From assembly GCA_001899805.1 (NCBI GenBank), contig MKWP01000016.1, positions 186,001-250,000 on the forward strand: DNA of 64,000 nucleotides. The letters run 5' to 3'. Shown in pieces: positions 49,809 to 61,171 of this stretch. Both the position numbers and the translations under genes were made by a program. Position 1 is the stretch's first letter, and every line of letters begins with the position of its first letter. Source of the stretch: Lysobacterales bacterium 66-474. Lineage in GTDB: Bacteria > Pseudomonadota > Gammaproteobacteria > Xanthomonadales > Rhodanobacteraceae. The notes below the pieces were generated by a model. The model ran no database searches. It worked only from the letters and a program-made list of their open reading frames with translations, and was not told where the DNA came from.

Positions 49809-50966
49809 ATGTCGAAGATCATCCTGTTCGCCAACACCGATTGGTATCTCTACAACTTCCGGCGCGCGCTGGCGCTGGCCGCGCAAGCCGCCGGCCATGA
49901 GATGGTGCTGGTTTCGCCGCCCGGCGAATACGGTGCGCGCCTGCGCGCATCGGGCTTGCGCTGGACACCGTTGCCGGGCATGGACCGCCGCAGCCTCGAT
50001 CCATGGCGCGAGGCCCGCGTACTGGCCGGGCTGGTCGCGTTGTTCAAGCGCGAACGGCCGGCGCTGGTGCACAACTTCACCATCAAATGCGCGGTGTACG
50101 GCTCACTGGCCGCGATGGCGGCCGGCATCCCGGCGCGCGTGAATGCGGTGGCGGGCCTCGGTTACGTATTCGCCAGCAACGATCCGCGTGCGCGCATGCT
50201 GCGGCCGCTGGTGCGCGGGCTGATGCGATTCGCGCTGCGCGGAAAACGCTCGCGCCTGATCCTGCAGAACCACGACGACGCGGCGATGTTCACCGGCCAC
50301 GGCCTGATCGACCCAGCGCGCCTGCGCGTGATCCCCGGATCCGGCGTGGACTGCGCGCGTTTCGTGCCCCGGAATGGCACGCCCAACGATCCTCCCTGCG
50401 TGCTGCTGGCGGCGAGGCTGCTGTGGGAGAAGGGACTCGCCGAATACGTGCAGGCATCGCGCAACCTGCGCGCACGCGGCAGGAAAGTCCGTTTCCTGCT
50501 CGCGGGGGCGTCCGATCCCGGCAATCCCGCCGCGGTGCCCGAGGCCGCCGTGCGCGGCTGGGTCGAGGAAGGGCTGATCGAATGGATCGGACATGTCGAG
50601 GACATGCCGTCGCTGTTTGCATCGGTCGACATCGTGGTGCTTCCGAGCTACTACCGCGAAGGCTTGCCCAGATCGCTCATCGAAGCGGGCGCCTGCGCCA
50701 CGCCGCTGATCAGCACCGACATGCCGGGTTGCCGCGATGCCGTCGCGGATGGCGTGAACGGGTTGGTCGTGCCGCCGCGCGATGCCGAGGCGTTGGGCGC
50801 GGCGATCGTCCGCCTGCTGGATGCGCCGACCCTGGCAAGGCAATTCGGCCTGGCGGCGCGCGCCAGGGCACTGGCCGAGTTCGACGAACGCATCGTGATC
50901 CGGCGCACGCTGGAAACGTGGGACGAAGTACTGGACCCGCCGCTCGGCGTGCCGGCGACGGACTGA
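49809..50966 (+). CDS. GT4 glycosyltransferase
   Basis: FANTDWYLYNFRRALALAAQAAGHEMVLVSPPGEYG; VIPGSGVDCARFVP; LPSYYREGLPRSLIEAGACATPLISTDMPGCRD. Confidence 0.93.
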   Translation: MSKIILFANTDWYLYNFRRALALAAQAAGHEMVLVSPPGEYGARLRASGLRWTPLPGMDRRSLDPWREARVLAGLVALFKRERPALVHNFTIKCAVYGSLAAMAAGIPARVNAVAGLGYVFASNDPRARMLRPLVRGLMRFALRGKRSRLILQNHDDAAMFTGHGLIDPARLRVIPGSGVDCARFVPRNGTPNDPPCVLLAARLLWEKGLAEYVQASRNLRARGRKVRFLLAGASDPGNPAAVPEAAVRGWVEEGLIEWIGHVEDMPSLFASVDIVVLPSYYREGLPRSLIEAGACATPLISTDMPGCRDAVADGVNGLVVPPRDAEALGAAIVRLLDAPTLARQFGLAARARALAEFDERIVIRRTLETWDEVLDPPLGVPATD

Positions 50967-50993
50967 TCACGTTCATCCGCAGCGAAACGCAGG

Positions 50994-52091
50994 TCAGGAA
51001 TCCGTGCCGTCCGCGACCGGAGCCGCTGCAACTCCCGACGCGGCATCATCGGACGTGGATTGCGTGCGTTCGAGGTGCGTGGTGAACGCCACGTACAGCA
51101 CCGACACCACCGCGAATGCCACCAGGTTCGCGATCGCACCCAGCTCCGCGTGGATCACGACCCCCACGAAAGGCAATACCAGCGCGAACGCGACGAGATA
51201 CACCAGCGTGCGACGCGGCCCCATCCCGGCGTTCATCAACAGGTGGTGGATGTGCGTGCGGTCCGGCGTGAACGGCGACACGCCGCGCTTGAGGCGGCGA
51301 AAGATCACGGCCAGGGTATCCATGACGGGCAGTGCGACGCACCACAACACCAATCCGGGTGAAATATGCCGCGGCGAACTCTGGCTCAATGCGATCAGCG
51401 TCCAGGCGATGATGTAGCCGAGCACCACGCTGCCGGAATCGCCCAGGAAAACCTTGGCCCTGCGGCCCAACAGGCCAAGGTTGGCCATGAGGTACGGATA
51501 CAGTGCCGCCGCCAGCAGCAGCACGACGACGGTACGCGGTGCCGGCATGTCCGGCGCCATCAGCAACGCGATCGCACCGGCACTCACCAGTGCGAGGCAC
51601 CCCGCCAAGCCATCGATGCCATCCATGAGGTTGAATGCGTTGATCAACCCGATCACGGCAACGACGGTGAAGGGAATACCCAGCCACCCTAGCGTCAATT
51701 CGTAGCCATGCAGGACACCCAGCGAATGCACGTACACGCCGGTCGTCGACATCACGATCGCAACCGCGGCGACCTGCACCGCCACCCGCACACTCACGCG
51801 CAATCCGTAACGATCATCGAGCGCGCCGAGCACAACCAGTACGCATGCCGTGGCCAGCACGATGTCGTCGAAACGCTGCATCTGCCCCAGCCACAGCCAC
51901 CCGGCCAACACGCCTGCAAAGATCGACAGCCCGCCCACCAGCGGCGTCGCGAACGCATGCCGCTTGCGCGCATCCGGATAGTCGATCAACCCGACCGGCT
52001 TGCTCACCGGAACCAGCACGCACAATCCCAATGCCGACGCGCCAATCGACACAAGACAAGCCGACAAGACCGTATGCGCTTCGGGGACCAT
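50994..52091 (-). CDS. WecA/MraY-like undecaprenyl-phosphate sugar-1-phosphate transferase
   Basis: DYPDARKRHAFATPLVGGLSIF, DDRYGLRV, NAFNLMDGIDGLAGCLA, KVFLGDSGSVVLGYI, RTHIHHLLMNAG. Confidence 0.93.
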   Translation of the reverse strand: MVPEAHTVLSACLVSIGASALGLCVLVPVSKPVGLIDYPDARKRHAFATPLVGGLSIFAGVLAGWLWLGQMQRFDDIVLATACVLVVLGALDDRYGLRVSVRVAVQVAAVAIVMSTTGVYVHSLGVLHGYELTLGWLGIPFTVVAVIGLINAFNLMDGIDGLAGCLALVSAGAIALLMAPDMPAPRTVVVLLLAAALYPYLMANLGLLGRRAKVFLGDSGSVVLGYIIAWTLIALSQSSPRHISPGLVLWCVALPVMDTLAVIFRRLKRGVSPFTPDRTHIHHLLMNAGMGPRRTLVYLVAFALVLPFVGVVIHAELGAIANLVAFAVVSVLYVAFTTHLERTQSTSDDAASGVAAAPVADGTDS

Positions 52092-52531
52092 CCTTGAAAG
52101 TCTTTGCGAACGGAATGGTCAGTATGCGCACACCGTCGAAACCAGCGCTGAATATTTCCTGGAGTTATTGCGAGCGTAATGCCGACCGAAAATGAACGCG
52201 TTTATCTATCCCAATGAACGATGAATGAAACGCCTATTTATCCATGTTCATCGGATGATTTTCAGACCGAATGGTTACCGGCGCGTGATGCATCGACTCC
52301 GTGGGGCAGCGCATGTCGCGCGGGCGCGCATCCGCTCGCTGACCAGCCTGAACGCCGCGGCAGCAAGGCCGGCACAGGACTCCCCGCAAGGCCACGCCCC
52401 AGGCCTGCACGGCATGAATGTTGCTTGTATCCTGCACGGGCGGAATGGGGGATCGCGCGGGTACATGCCCGTGTTTCCCCGCCCAGCCTGCCGCAACCGT
52501 CGGGGGAGATCCCGGCTGCGAGGAACCGCGA

Positions 52532-52798
52532 GTGACCACGACCGACATCGGCATCCTGCTCATCGTCCTGTGCATCCTGTTGTGGGCGATCATGGCCGCG
52601 CTGCACCGTCACACGGTGCAATTGGAAGCGCTGAAGGCGCAGATGCAGGAACTGCTGAAGGCACGGCAAGCCGACGATGCCGGCCACGCCGCGGGGCCGT
52701 CTTCGCGCACATCCGAGCCGCGCGACAACGTCGAACGCCTCGCGCCGCACACGGCGGACAATCCGTCGCTCAAGACGGGGCGGAAATCCGGACCGTAG
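52532..52798 (+). CDS. Small single-TM protein
   Basis: VTTTDIGILLIVLCILLWAIMAALHRHTVQLEALKAQMQELL; GTG start; modest support. Confidence 0.5.
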   Translation: MTTTDIGILLIVLCILLWAIMAALHRHTVQLEALKAQMQELLKARQADDAGHAAGPSSRTSEPRDNVERLAPHTADNPSLKTGRKSGP

Positions 52799-52947
52799 TC
52801 CAGCGCTGCCGGACAACGGGTATCGGGGCGAAGCGAAGCAGCACGCGGCGGCGCCCGTGGCCTTGCGCCGGCGGGCAGGGCTTTCGCCACTTCCGCCGGG
52901 TCCGGCATGGGTGTAGGTTTCGTGGGTTCCCTTCGCAGGACCCTGCC

Positions 52948-54996
52948 ATGTCCGCATCCGCGCGTTGCTTCGCCCTGCTGCTCGCCAGCCTGGTTTTCGC
53001 GCCGCCCGCACGAGCCGAAGCTCCGCAATCGGCGCAATCGGAAAATGCACGGATCGAACACATCCTGGCGCAACGCGCCAGGGTCAGGGATATTCCGGCC
53101 GTGGCGCTGTCCTGGGACGGCCAGCATCTTGCGTGGGTGGTGTCGCACGATGACAAGACGACCTTGACGCTCGCGTCGTGGAGCGGCCGGAACGCCCGTC
53201 CACTCGAGATCCCGGGCGATTGCAGCGAAGAAGGGATCCGCTGGGCGCCGCGCGCGAATGAACTGGCGGTGCTGACCCGCTGCAGGGTCGACCCTTCCAA
53301 CACCAAGCCGATCCATGGCGCGATCTGGCTGATCGATGTCGAACACGGTTCGACGCCGCGCAAGGTCGCCGACATCGAAGGCTTTGCGCAAGGCATGCAG
53401 TGGAGCCGCGACGGCCAGCGCATCGCGTTCCTGTACGTGCCTGGCGCGACGCGCCCGCCCTACGCGACCGCGTCCGGCAATCCCCGCGTCGGCGTGATCG
53501 GCGCAACCGACGAACAGGTGGAGCGTGTCGCTCAGGTCCCGGTTGCGGGAGGCACGCCGGAAATCCTGACGCCGCAGGGCCTGTACGTCTACGAGTTCCG
53601 GTTGTCGCCGATCGGCAACCGTCTCGCGTACACCGCCGCGCCGCCGCCCGGCGACAACAATTGGTGGACGGCCAAACTTTACGTGCAGGATGCACAAGCG
53701 GGCGCCGCCCCCGGGATGATCGTCGATCCGGCAACCGTGAAAGGTCCGTTGCACGGGCTGCAGATGGCGCTGCCGCGTTGGTCCCCCGATGCCGCACGCA
53801 TTCTATTCATCGGCGGCCTGATGAGCGATCGCGGCGCCACCGGCGGCGACCTGTACGGCGTGCCGGCAACCGGCGGCACGCCGGTCAACCTGACTCCGGG
53901 CGCGAAGGTCACGCCGTCGTGGTTCACCTTCCTCGACCAGCGCTCGCTGCTGGTGAACCAGATCGCGAGCGGCAAGGTGCAGGTCACCGAATACACGCTC
54001 GGCGGCAACGTTGCCCGGCAGACGCGGCTGTGGTTCACCGCCCCCGGCGACATCGGCGACGGACGCGCCGCGCTGTCCGTCGCGTTGTCGAGCAAGGCGC
54101 CGCGGCGCATCGCCTATGCCAGTGACTCCTTCGATGATCCGCCCGAAGTGCACGCCGGGTTGCTGACCACAGCACCACCGCCCGCGGTCACGACGATCAA
54201 CGCCGACCTCGGGCAGGCATGGGGCAAGACGCAATCGGTGGAATGGAACAGCGGTGGCATGCAGGTGCAGGGCTGGCTGATGTACCCGGCCGACTACGAC
54301 GCGCACAAGCGCTATCCCATGATCGTGTACGTGCACGGCGGCCCGTCATGGGCCAATTTGCCGACATGGCGGAACAATGCCTCCGCGCTTTCGGAATTCG
54401 GCTACTTCGTGCTGATGCCGAACCCGCGCGGCAGCTTCGGCGAAGGCGTGGCATTCGCGCAAGCCATCCGCAACCAGATGGGCTACGGCGACCTCGACGA
54501 CATCCTCGCGGGGGTGGACGCGGTGGAAAAACTGGCGCCGATCGACGACCACCGGCTCGGCATGATGGGCTGGAGCTACGGCGGCTTCATGAGCATGTTC
54601 GCGCCGACACGCACGCAGCGATTCAAGGCGGTGGTGGCCGGCGCGGGCATTTCCGACTGGCAGAGTTACTACGGACAGAACCAGATCGACCAGTGGATGA
54701 TTCCGTTCTTCGGCGCGTCGTTGTACGACGACCCGGCCGCGTACGCGAAGAGTTCGGCGATCAACTTCATCAAGCAGGCGAAGACGCCGGCGCTGATCGT
54801 GGTGGGCGAGCGCGACGAGGAATGCCCGGCGCCGCAATCGTTCGAATACTGGCACGCGTTGAAGACGCTGGGCGTGCCGACCACCCTGGTGGTATACGCC
54901 AACCAGGGCCACCACTTCGTCGGGCGCAAGGATCCTGCCGACATCCTGCGCCGCACGCTGGACTGGTTCGGGAAATACCTTTCGCCAGCCAGATAG
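52948..54996 (+). CDS. S9-family (acylaminoacyl-like) peptidase, exported
   Basis: Signal peptide; VYVHGGPSW, LMPNPRGSFGEG, GMMGWSYGGFMSMFA, VVGERDEECPAPQSFEYWHALK, NQGHHFV. Confidence 0.94.
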   Translation: MSASARCFALLLASLVFAPPARAEAPQSAQSENARIEHILAQRARVRDIPAVALSWDGQHLAWVVSHDDKTTLTLASWSGRNARPLEIPGDCSEEGIRWAPRANELAVLTRCRVDPSNTKPIHGAIWLIDVEHGSTPRKVADIEGFAQGMQWSRDGQRIAFLYVPGATRPPYATASGNPRVGVIGATDEQVERVAQVPVAGGTPEILTPQGLYVYEFRLSPIGNRLAYTAAPPPGDNNWWTAKLYVQDAQAGAAPGMIVDPATVKGPLHGLQMALPRWSPDAARILFIGGLMSDRGATGGDLYGVPATGGTPVNLTPGAKVTPSWFTFLDQRSLLVNQIASGKVQVTEYTLGGNVARQTRLWFTAPGDIGDGRAALSVALSSKAPRRIAYASDSFDDPPEVHAGLLTTAPPPAVTTINADLGQAWGKTQSVEWNSGGMQVQGWLMYPADYDAHKRYPMIVYVHGGPSWANLPTWRNNASALSEFGYFVLMPNPRGSFGEGVAFAQAIRNQMGYGDLDDILAGVDAVEKLAPIDDHRLGMMGWSYGGFMSMFAPTRTQRFKAVVAGAGISDWQSYYGQNQIDQWMIPFFGASLYDDPAAYAKSSAINFIKQAKTPALIVVGERDEECPAPQSFEYWHALKTLGVPTTLVVYANQGHHFVGRKDPADILRRTLDWFGKYLSPAR

Positions 54997-55091
54997 CGCA
55001 CACACGAAACGGCGAAGGGAACCCCGAAGAACCGTCGCGAGCGAACAACGCCATCCATGGCGAAAGGGCTCCGTGATTGCGGGTCGCCGAC

Positions 55092-55200
55092 CAGATCGGC
55101 AGGATTGCCGATCTGAACGCCGCAGGCGGCTCGTAGAGCGAGCCACATGGATGTGGCGAGTCAGCGCAGCCAGCGGAGCGTACACGCCAGTACGTGAGCA
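55092..55200. repeat. Chain of short perfect hairpins (candidate dispersed intergenic repeat)
   Basis: CAGATCGGCA-GGAT-TGCCGATCTG (55092-55115), GGCTCG-tagag-CGAGCC (55128-55144), GCCACAT-GG-ATGTGGC (55142-55157), CGTAC-ACGCCA-GTACG. Confidence 0.6.
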
Positions 55201-55255
55201 TGGCGAGCACCACCGGCACGCAAGCTGCCAAGCGCAGCAGGTTGTTCGAGGTTTC

Positions 55256-56341
55256 CTAGAACAAGTCGCCTTGCGGTGACGGTGCGCGCGGCGGGGCGAA
55301 GCGCGTGCAGTCCAGCGGCCATTCACCGCGGCGTGCATAACCGAACTTGCGGCAGGCGACCTCGAACCGCCGCGACAGCAGGCGCGCGAACTCGCCCTCG
55401 CCGTGCATGCGGGTGCGGAAGTCGCTGTTGTAGTCGCGGCCACCGCGCATCTGCCGGACCAGGCTCATCACGTGCCCGGCGCGTTGCGGCACGTGCAACT
55501 GCAGCCACTCGCGGAACAGCGTCTTCAATTCCCAGGGCAATCGCAACACGGTGTAACCGGCCACGCGCGCACCCGCCTGTGCCGCGGTTTCCAGCACGCG
55601 CTCCATGTCGCGATCGGTCAGCGCCGGAATGATCGGCGCCACCAGCACGCCGCACGGCACCCCCGCGTCGTTCAACGCCTTGATCGCCGCAATGCGTCGG
55701 TGCGGCGCCGAGGCGCGCGGTTCCAGTTTCGCGGCGAGATGGTTGTCGAGCTGGGCGCACGACACGAACACCTGCACCAGGCGGCGCTTTGCCATCGGCG
55801 CCAGCAAATCGAGGTCGCGCTCGACCAGCGCGTTCTTGGTGACGATGGTGCAGGGGTGGTTCGCATCCCGCAGCACCTCCAGGATGGAACGCGTGATACC
55901 GCAACGCCGCTCGACCGGCTGGTACGGGTCGGTGTTGGCACCCAGGTTGATCGGTGAGCAGCGGTAGCCGGGACGCGCGAGTTCCTTCGCCAGTTGCTCG
56001 GCGGCGTTGGCCTTGGCGAAGAGTTTGGTCTCGAAATCCAGGCCGGGCGACAGGTTCAGGTAGCTGTGCGAGGGTCGCGCGAAGCAGTAGATGCAGCCGT
56101 GCTCGCAGCCGCGGTAGGGGTTGATCGACTGTTCGAACGGCACGTCCGGCGAATCGTTGCGGCTGATGATCGAACGCGCATGCTCCTCGCGCACCTCGGT
56201 GCGCGGCCGCGGCGTGGCCTCGTCCAGCAATGCGCTTTGCCAACCGTCGTCCTCGGCGTGGTGGCGCACCGTTTCGAAGCGGCCTTCCGGGTTGGAGGCC
56301 GCGCCGCGGCCCTTGACGCGGGTTGCCGGGATCGATGGCAT
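55256..56341 (-). CDS. Radical SAM protein (PA0069/SplB-like family)
   Basis: NPYRGCEHGCIYCFARPSH (CxxxCxxC), NLGANTDPYQPVER, TKNALVERDLDLL, PIIPALTD. Confidence 0.92.
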   Translation of the reverse strand: MPSIPATRVKGRGAASNPEGRFETVRHHAEDDGWQSALLDEATPRPRTEVREEHARSIISRNDSPDVPFEQSINPYRGCEHGCIYCFARPSHSYLNLSPGLDFETKLFAKANAAEQLAKELARPGYRCSPINLGANTDPYQPVERRCGITRSILEVLRDANHPCTIVTKNALVERDLDLLAPMAKRRLVQVFVSCAQLDNHLAAKLEPRASAPHRRIAAIKALNDAGVPCGVLVAPIIPALTDRDMERVLETAAQAGARVAGYTVLRLPWELKTLFREWLQLHVPQRAGHVMSLVRQMRGGRDYNSDFRTRMHGEGEFARLLSRRFEVACRKFGYARRGEWPLDCTRFAPPRAPSPQGDLF

Positions 56342-56469
56342 CCCGCCAGCATACGCCGCCCTGTCTCGACGGCTGCGACGAACCAGCAGAGGCAGTGCGA
56401 AGTTTTTGGACGACGGCTGCGCGTGCCTGCGCGACCCGGGTGCGGGTCGCCCATGCAATCTGTTTCCGC

Positions 56470-57099
56470 TCACGGCGACGGCGGTGTCGCGCCGCGCGAA
56501 AGCAAGCGAGCGAACCCGCGGCGCAATGCCTGCACGCCACGCCAGAGTTTCGGAATCAACCAGAGCAGCAACACCACGAACAGCGCCAGCAGCAGCACGA
56601 ACACCAAGGGATGTTTCAGTGCCAGCCACATCCCGAGCAGCAGCACGCCGTCTTCCGAAAAGCTCAGACCCCAGTTGGAAAAGGGTTCCGGCGAGGTATT
56701 CACCAGTGCCCGCGTACCTGCCTTGGCGACGTGCGTGCCGGCCGCCACCGCGCCGCCCAGGATCGCCGCGATCGCTTGTGTTTCCGGGCCGGCTTGCGCA
56801 AATACCCCCCACGCCAGCAGCGCGCCCAACGGCACCCGCACGAAGGTCTGCACGCTGTCCCACATGGAATCGACCGCGGGCACCTTGTCCACCAGGAACT
56901 CGACCACCAGCAGCGCACCGGTCACGACCAGCACGGGTGTGTGCGAGAGAAGTGCGAGATCGGACGGCAGCGCGACCACGTGAAAGCGGTCCAGCACGCC
57001 CGCGATGAACAGCGCCGCGTACAAGCGGAATCCGGAAGCCCAGGACAGCACGCCGGCAAGCGCGATCGAGGGAAGGGCAGCCGTGATGCCGGGCTCCAT
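56470..57099 (-). CDS. DUF4126-family membrane protein
   Basis: ASGFRLYAALFIAGVLDRF, VEFLVDKVPAVDSMWDSVQTFVRVPLGALLA. Confidence 0.85.
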   Translation of the reverse strand: MEPGITAALPSIALAGVLSWASGFRLYAALFIAGVLDRFHVVALPSDLALLSHTPVLVVTGALLVVEFLVDKVPAVDSMWDSVQTFVRVPLGALLAWGVFAQAGPETQAIAAILGGAVAAGTHVAKAGTRALVNTSPEPFSNWGLSFSEDGVLLLGMWLALKHPLVFVLLLALFVVLLLWLIPKLWRGVQALRRGFARLLSRGATPPSP

Positions 57100-57169
57100 G
57101 GCGCGACGATACGCCGAATCCGGATGGCTGCGCTATGATCGGTGCGACGGCAATCCGGGGGACCAAGGC

Positions 57170-57427
57170 ATGATCTGGGGTCTGGCAACCATCGCAATAC
57201 TGGCCTTCATGCTCGCTTTCGCCAGCCATTCGCCGGGCTGGATGGGATTGGGCATCGTGATCGGCTTGCTCTGCGCCATCGCCGCCGCGCTGGTCTTCAT
57301 CGACCGGCATGTCCGGGCAAGTTCGCGTCCCGAGCACATGACCGCCCGCGAGATCGAAGCGTTGCGCGGGACCCTCCGCAAACCCACGGAACCGTCGCGG
57401 CAGCTGCCGCCATCGCCACCGGGCTGA
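57170..57427 (+). CDS. Small two-TM membrane protein
   Basis: MIWGLATIAILAFMLAFASHSPGWMGLGIVIGLLCAIAAALVFIDRHVRASSRPEHMTAREIEALRGTL. Confidence 0.65.
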   Translation: MIWGLATIAILAFMLAFASHSPGWMGLGIVIGLLCAIAAALVFIDRHVRASSRPEHMTAREIEALRGTLRKPTEPSRQLPPSPPG

Positions 57428-57486
57428 CGCTATTTTCACGCCGCGGCCGTCGGCGATTTGCTACGCTTGACCCCTTGCGTCGACCG

Positions 57487-57513
57487 TGACTCCGTCGACC
57501 TGACTCCGTCGAC
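57487..57513. repeat. Tandem TGACTCCGTCGAC direct repeat in the acs leader
   Basis: TGACTCCGTCGAC at 57487-57499 and 57501-57513; third GTCGAC at 57479-57484. Confidence 0.8.
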
Positions 57514-57530
57514 TTCCAAGGAGACCCGCG

Positions 57531-59486
<1,956 letters not shown>

Positions 59487-59505
59487 CCTCGCGCGCGCTG
59501 CATTG

Positions 59506-60177
59506 ATGTCGTCGTCGCCACCGGAGTTCAGCGAGGTTCTGCCGGAAACTGCCGCAGCGCACCTCGATGCCCGATCGATCCACTTGTGGCGCATTCCCTA
59601 CGCGTTGTCCGCGGGGCGCGCGCCACTCCTGGATTTGCTGTCCGCCTACCTAGGAGTTTCGTCGTCCGGCATCGTGCTGGACGAGGAACAGCGTGGCAAG
59701 CCACGGCTTGCGCCACCTGCAGCCGGCCGCATCGGCGATCGCCGCCTCGAGTTCAACTGGTCGCACAGCGGTGACTATGCGCTGGTTGCGTTGGCGCTCG
59801 ACTGCGCGCTGGGCGTCGACATCGAGCGCCTGGACAAGAACCTGCGTGCACTCGACATCGCACGCCGCTTTTTCGACCCCTCCGAGGCGGACACCCTGGC
59901 GCTGCTCGATCCGTCCATGCGCGACGAGGCGTTCATTGCACTGTGGTGCGCCAAGGAAGCGGTACTGAAGGCGGCGGGCGAGGGTTTGTCCTTCGGCTTG
60001 TCGCGATTGTCGTTCCGGAAAGACCCGCATGGATGGATGCTGGATCGCACCGATCCGGCATTGGGGGCCGCCGGCGATTGGCGCCTCGAAAGTTTCAATC
60101 CCATGGCGGGATATCGCGGCGCGCTCGCGTGGCAGGGTGCCGCACGCCGGATCGTGGCGCTGCGTCCGCCCGCATGA
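59506..60177 (+). CDS. 4'-phosphopantetheinyl transferase
   Basis: FNWSHSGDYALVALALDCALGVDIERL, FIALWCAKEAVLKAAGEGL. Confidence 0.9.
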   Translation: MSSSPPEFSEVLPETAAAHLDARSIHLWRIPYALSAGRAPLLDLLSAYLGVSSSGIVLDEEQRGKPRLAPPAAGRIGDRRLEFNWSHSGDYALVALALDCALGVDIERLDKNLRALDIARRFFDPSEADTLALLDPSMRDEAFIALWCAKEAVLKAAGEGLSFGLSRLSFRKDPHGWMLDRTDPALGAAGDWRLESFNPMAGYRGALAWQGAARRIVALRPPA

Positions 60178-60225
60178 ACGATGCCGGCTGAACCATCGGC
60201 CAAGACGCATGAACTTGAGCCGTGT

Positions 60226-60328
60226 GTCGCGGTCCCAACAGTACGGGAAGTCTCCCCGTAACGTCCGCCCGTACAGCGACGTGGTGGATTGCACTCTCCG
60301 GCGCGGAGCTCACTCCGCGCCGTTTTTT
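60226..60328 (+). ncRNA. Candidate structured RNA/leader ending in an intrinsic terminator upstream of pdxJ
   Basis: GTCGC(60226-60230)...GTACGGG(60241-60247)...CCCGTAC(60268-60274)aGCGAC(60276-60280), then the terminator at 60300-60328. Confidence 0.35.
60300..60328 (+). terminator. Intrinsic terminator
   Basis: GGCGCGGAG-CTCA-CTCCGCGCC-G-TTTTTT. Confidence 0.88.
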
Positions 60329-60358
60329 GCGCGCAGGTTTGTGCGATGATTCCCGCGC

Positions 60359-61114
60359 ATGACCGTGCTCAGCGTCAACCTCAACAAGATCGCCGTGCTG
60401 CGCAATGCGCGGGGCGGCCACGAACCCGATCTCGGCAAGGCGGCCGAGACCTGCATCGCCGCGGGTTGTGGCGGCATCACCGTGCACCCGCGGCCGGATC
60501 GCCGGCACATCACCGCCGAGGACGTGTCGCTTCTGGCGAAACTCACGCGGGGCCGGGTCGAATTCAATATCGAAGGCAATCCGTTCGCGCCGGCCCGCTC
60601 CGGATATCCGGGTTTCGTCGAGCTGGCGCGTCAAGCCAGGCCCGCACAGGCGACACTGGTACCCGACTCCGACGGCCAGATCACATCCGACCATGGTTTC
60701 GACCTCGCGCGCGACCTGCCGCGGCTTGCGCCGCTGGTCGCCACGCTCAACCAGAGCGGCTGTCGCGTTTCGTTGTTCGTGGACGCCGGGGCTCTCGAAG
60801 GTTTCGAAGCCGCGCGTGCGATCGGGGTGGCGCGGGTGGAGCTGTATACCGGGCCTTATGCACAAGCGTTCGCGTCGGGCCATGCGGCGAACGAACTCTC
60901 GCGTTGCACGGAAACGGCACGGCGCGCGCGGGCAGCCGGGCTCGGCGTGAACGCGGGACATGATCTCGACCAACAAAATCTCGGCGCGTTCAAACGCGCG
61001 ATCCCCGATCTCGCCGAGGTGTCGATCGGACACGCCCTGGTCAGCGAGGCGTTGTACGACGGGCTGGAGCGGACGGTACGCAACTACCTCGCGATCCTTG
61101 CGCAGTCCGCTTGA
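60359..61114 (+). CDS. pdxJ: Pyridoxine 5'-phosphate synthase
   Basis: [73 protein letters not shown]. Confidence 0.96.
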   Translation: MTVLSVNLNKIAVLRNARGGHEPDLGKAAETCIAAGCGGITVHPRPDRRHITAEDVSLLAKLTRGRVEFNIEGNPFAPARSGYPGFVELARQARPAQATLVPDSDGQITSDHGFDLARDLPRLAPLVATLNQSGCRVSLFVDAGALEGFEAARAIGVARVELYTGPYAQAFASGHAANELSRCTETARRARAAGLGVNAGHDLDQQNLGAFKRAIPDLAEVSIGHALVSEALYDGLERTVRNYLAILAQSA

Positions 61115-61122
61115 AGACCCAG

Positions 61123-61151
61123 AAAAATGCCGCGCAAAGCGCGGCATTTTT
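61123..61151. terminator. Bidirectional intrinsic terminator between pdxJ and exbD
   Basis: AAAAATGCCGCGC-AAA-GCGCGGCATTTTT, 13-bp perfect arms. Confidence 0.9.
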
Positions 61152-61171
61152 CATTCGTGCAATCGCGATGC

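Noticed and set aside
29277-52091. Exosortase/PEP-CTERM-associated EPS system
   Set aside because: Wza, chain-length protein and AsnB-like amidotransferase fit, but no exosortase or PEP-CTERM protein is visible in the window.
29277-52091. Anti-phage defence island or mobile element
   Set aside because: No transposase, integrase, restriction or toxin-antitoxin motifs; operonic polysaccharide genes explain the region.
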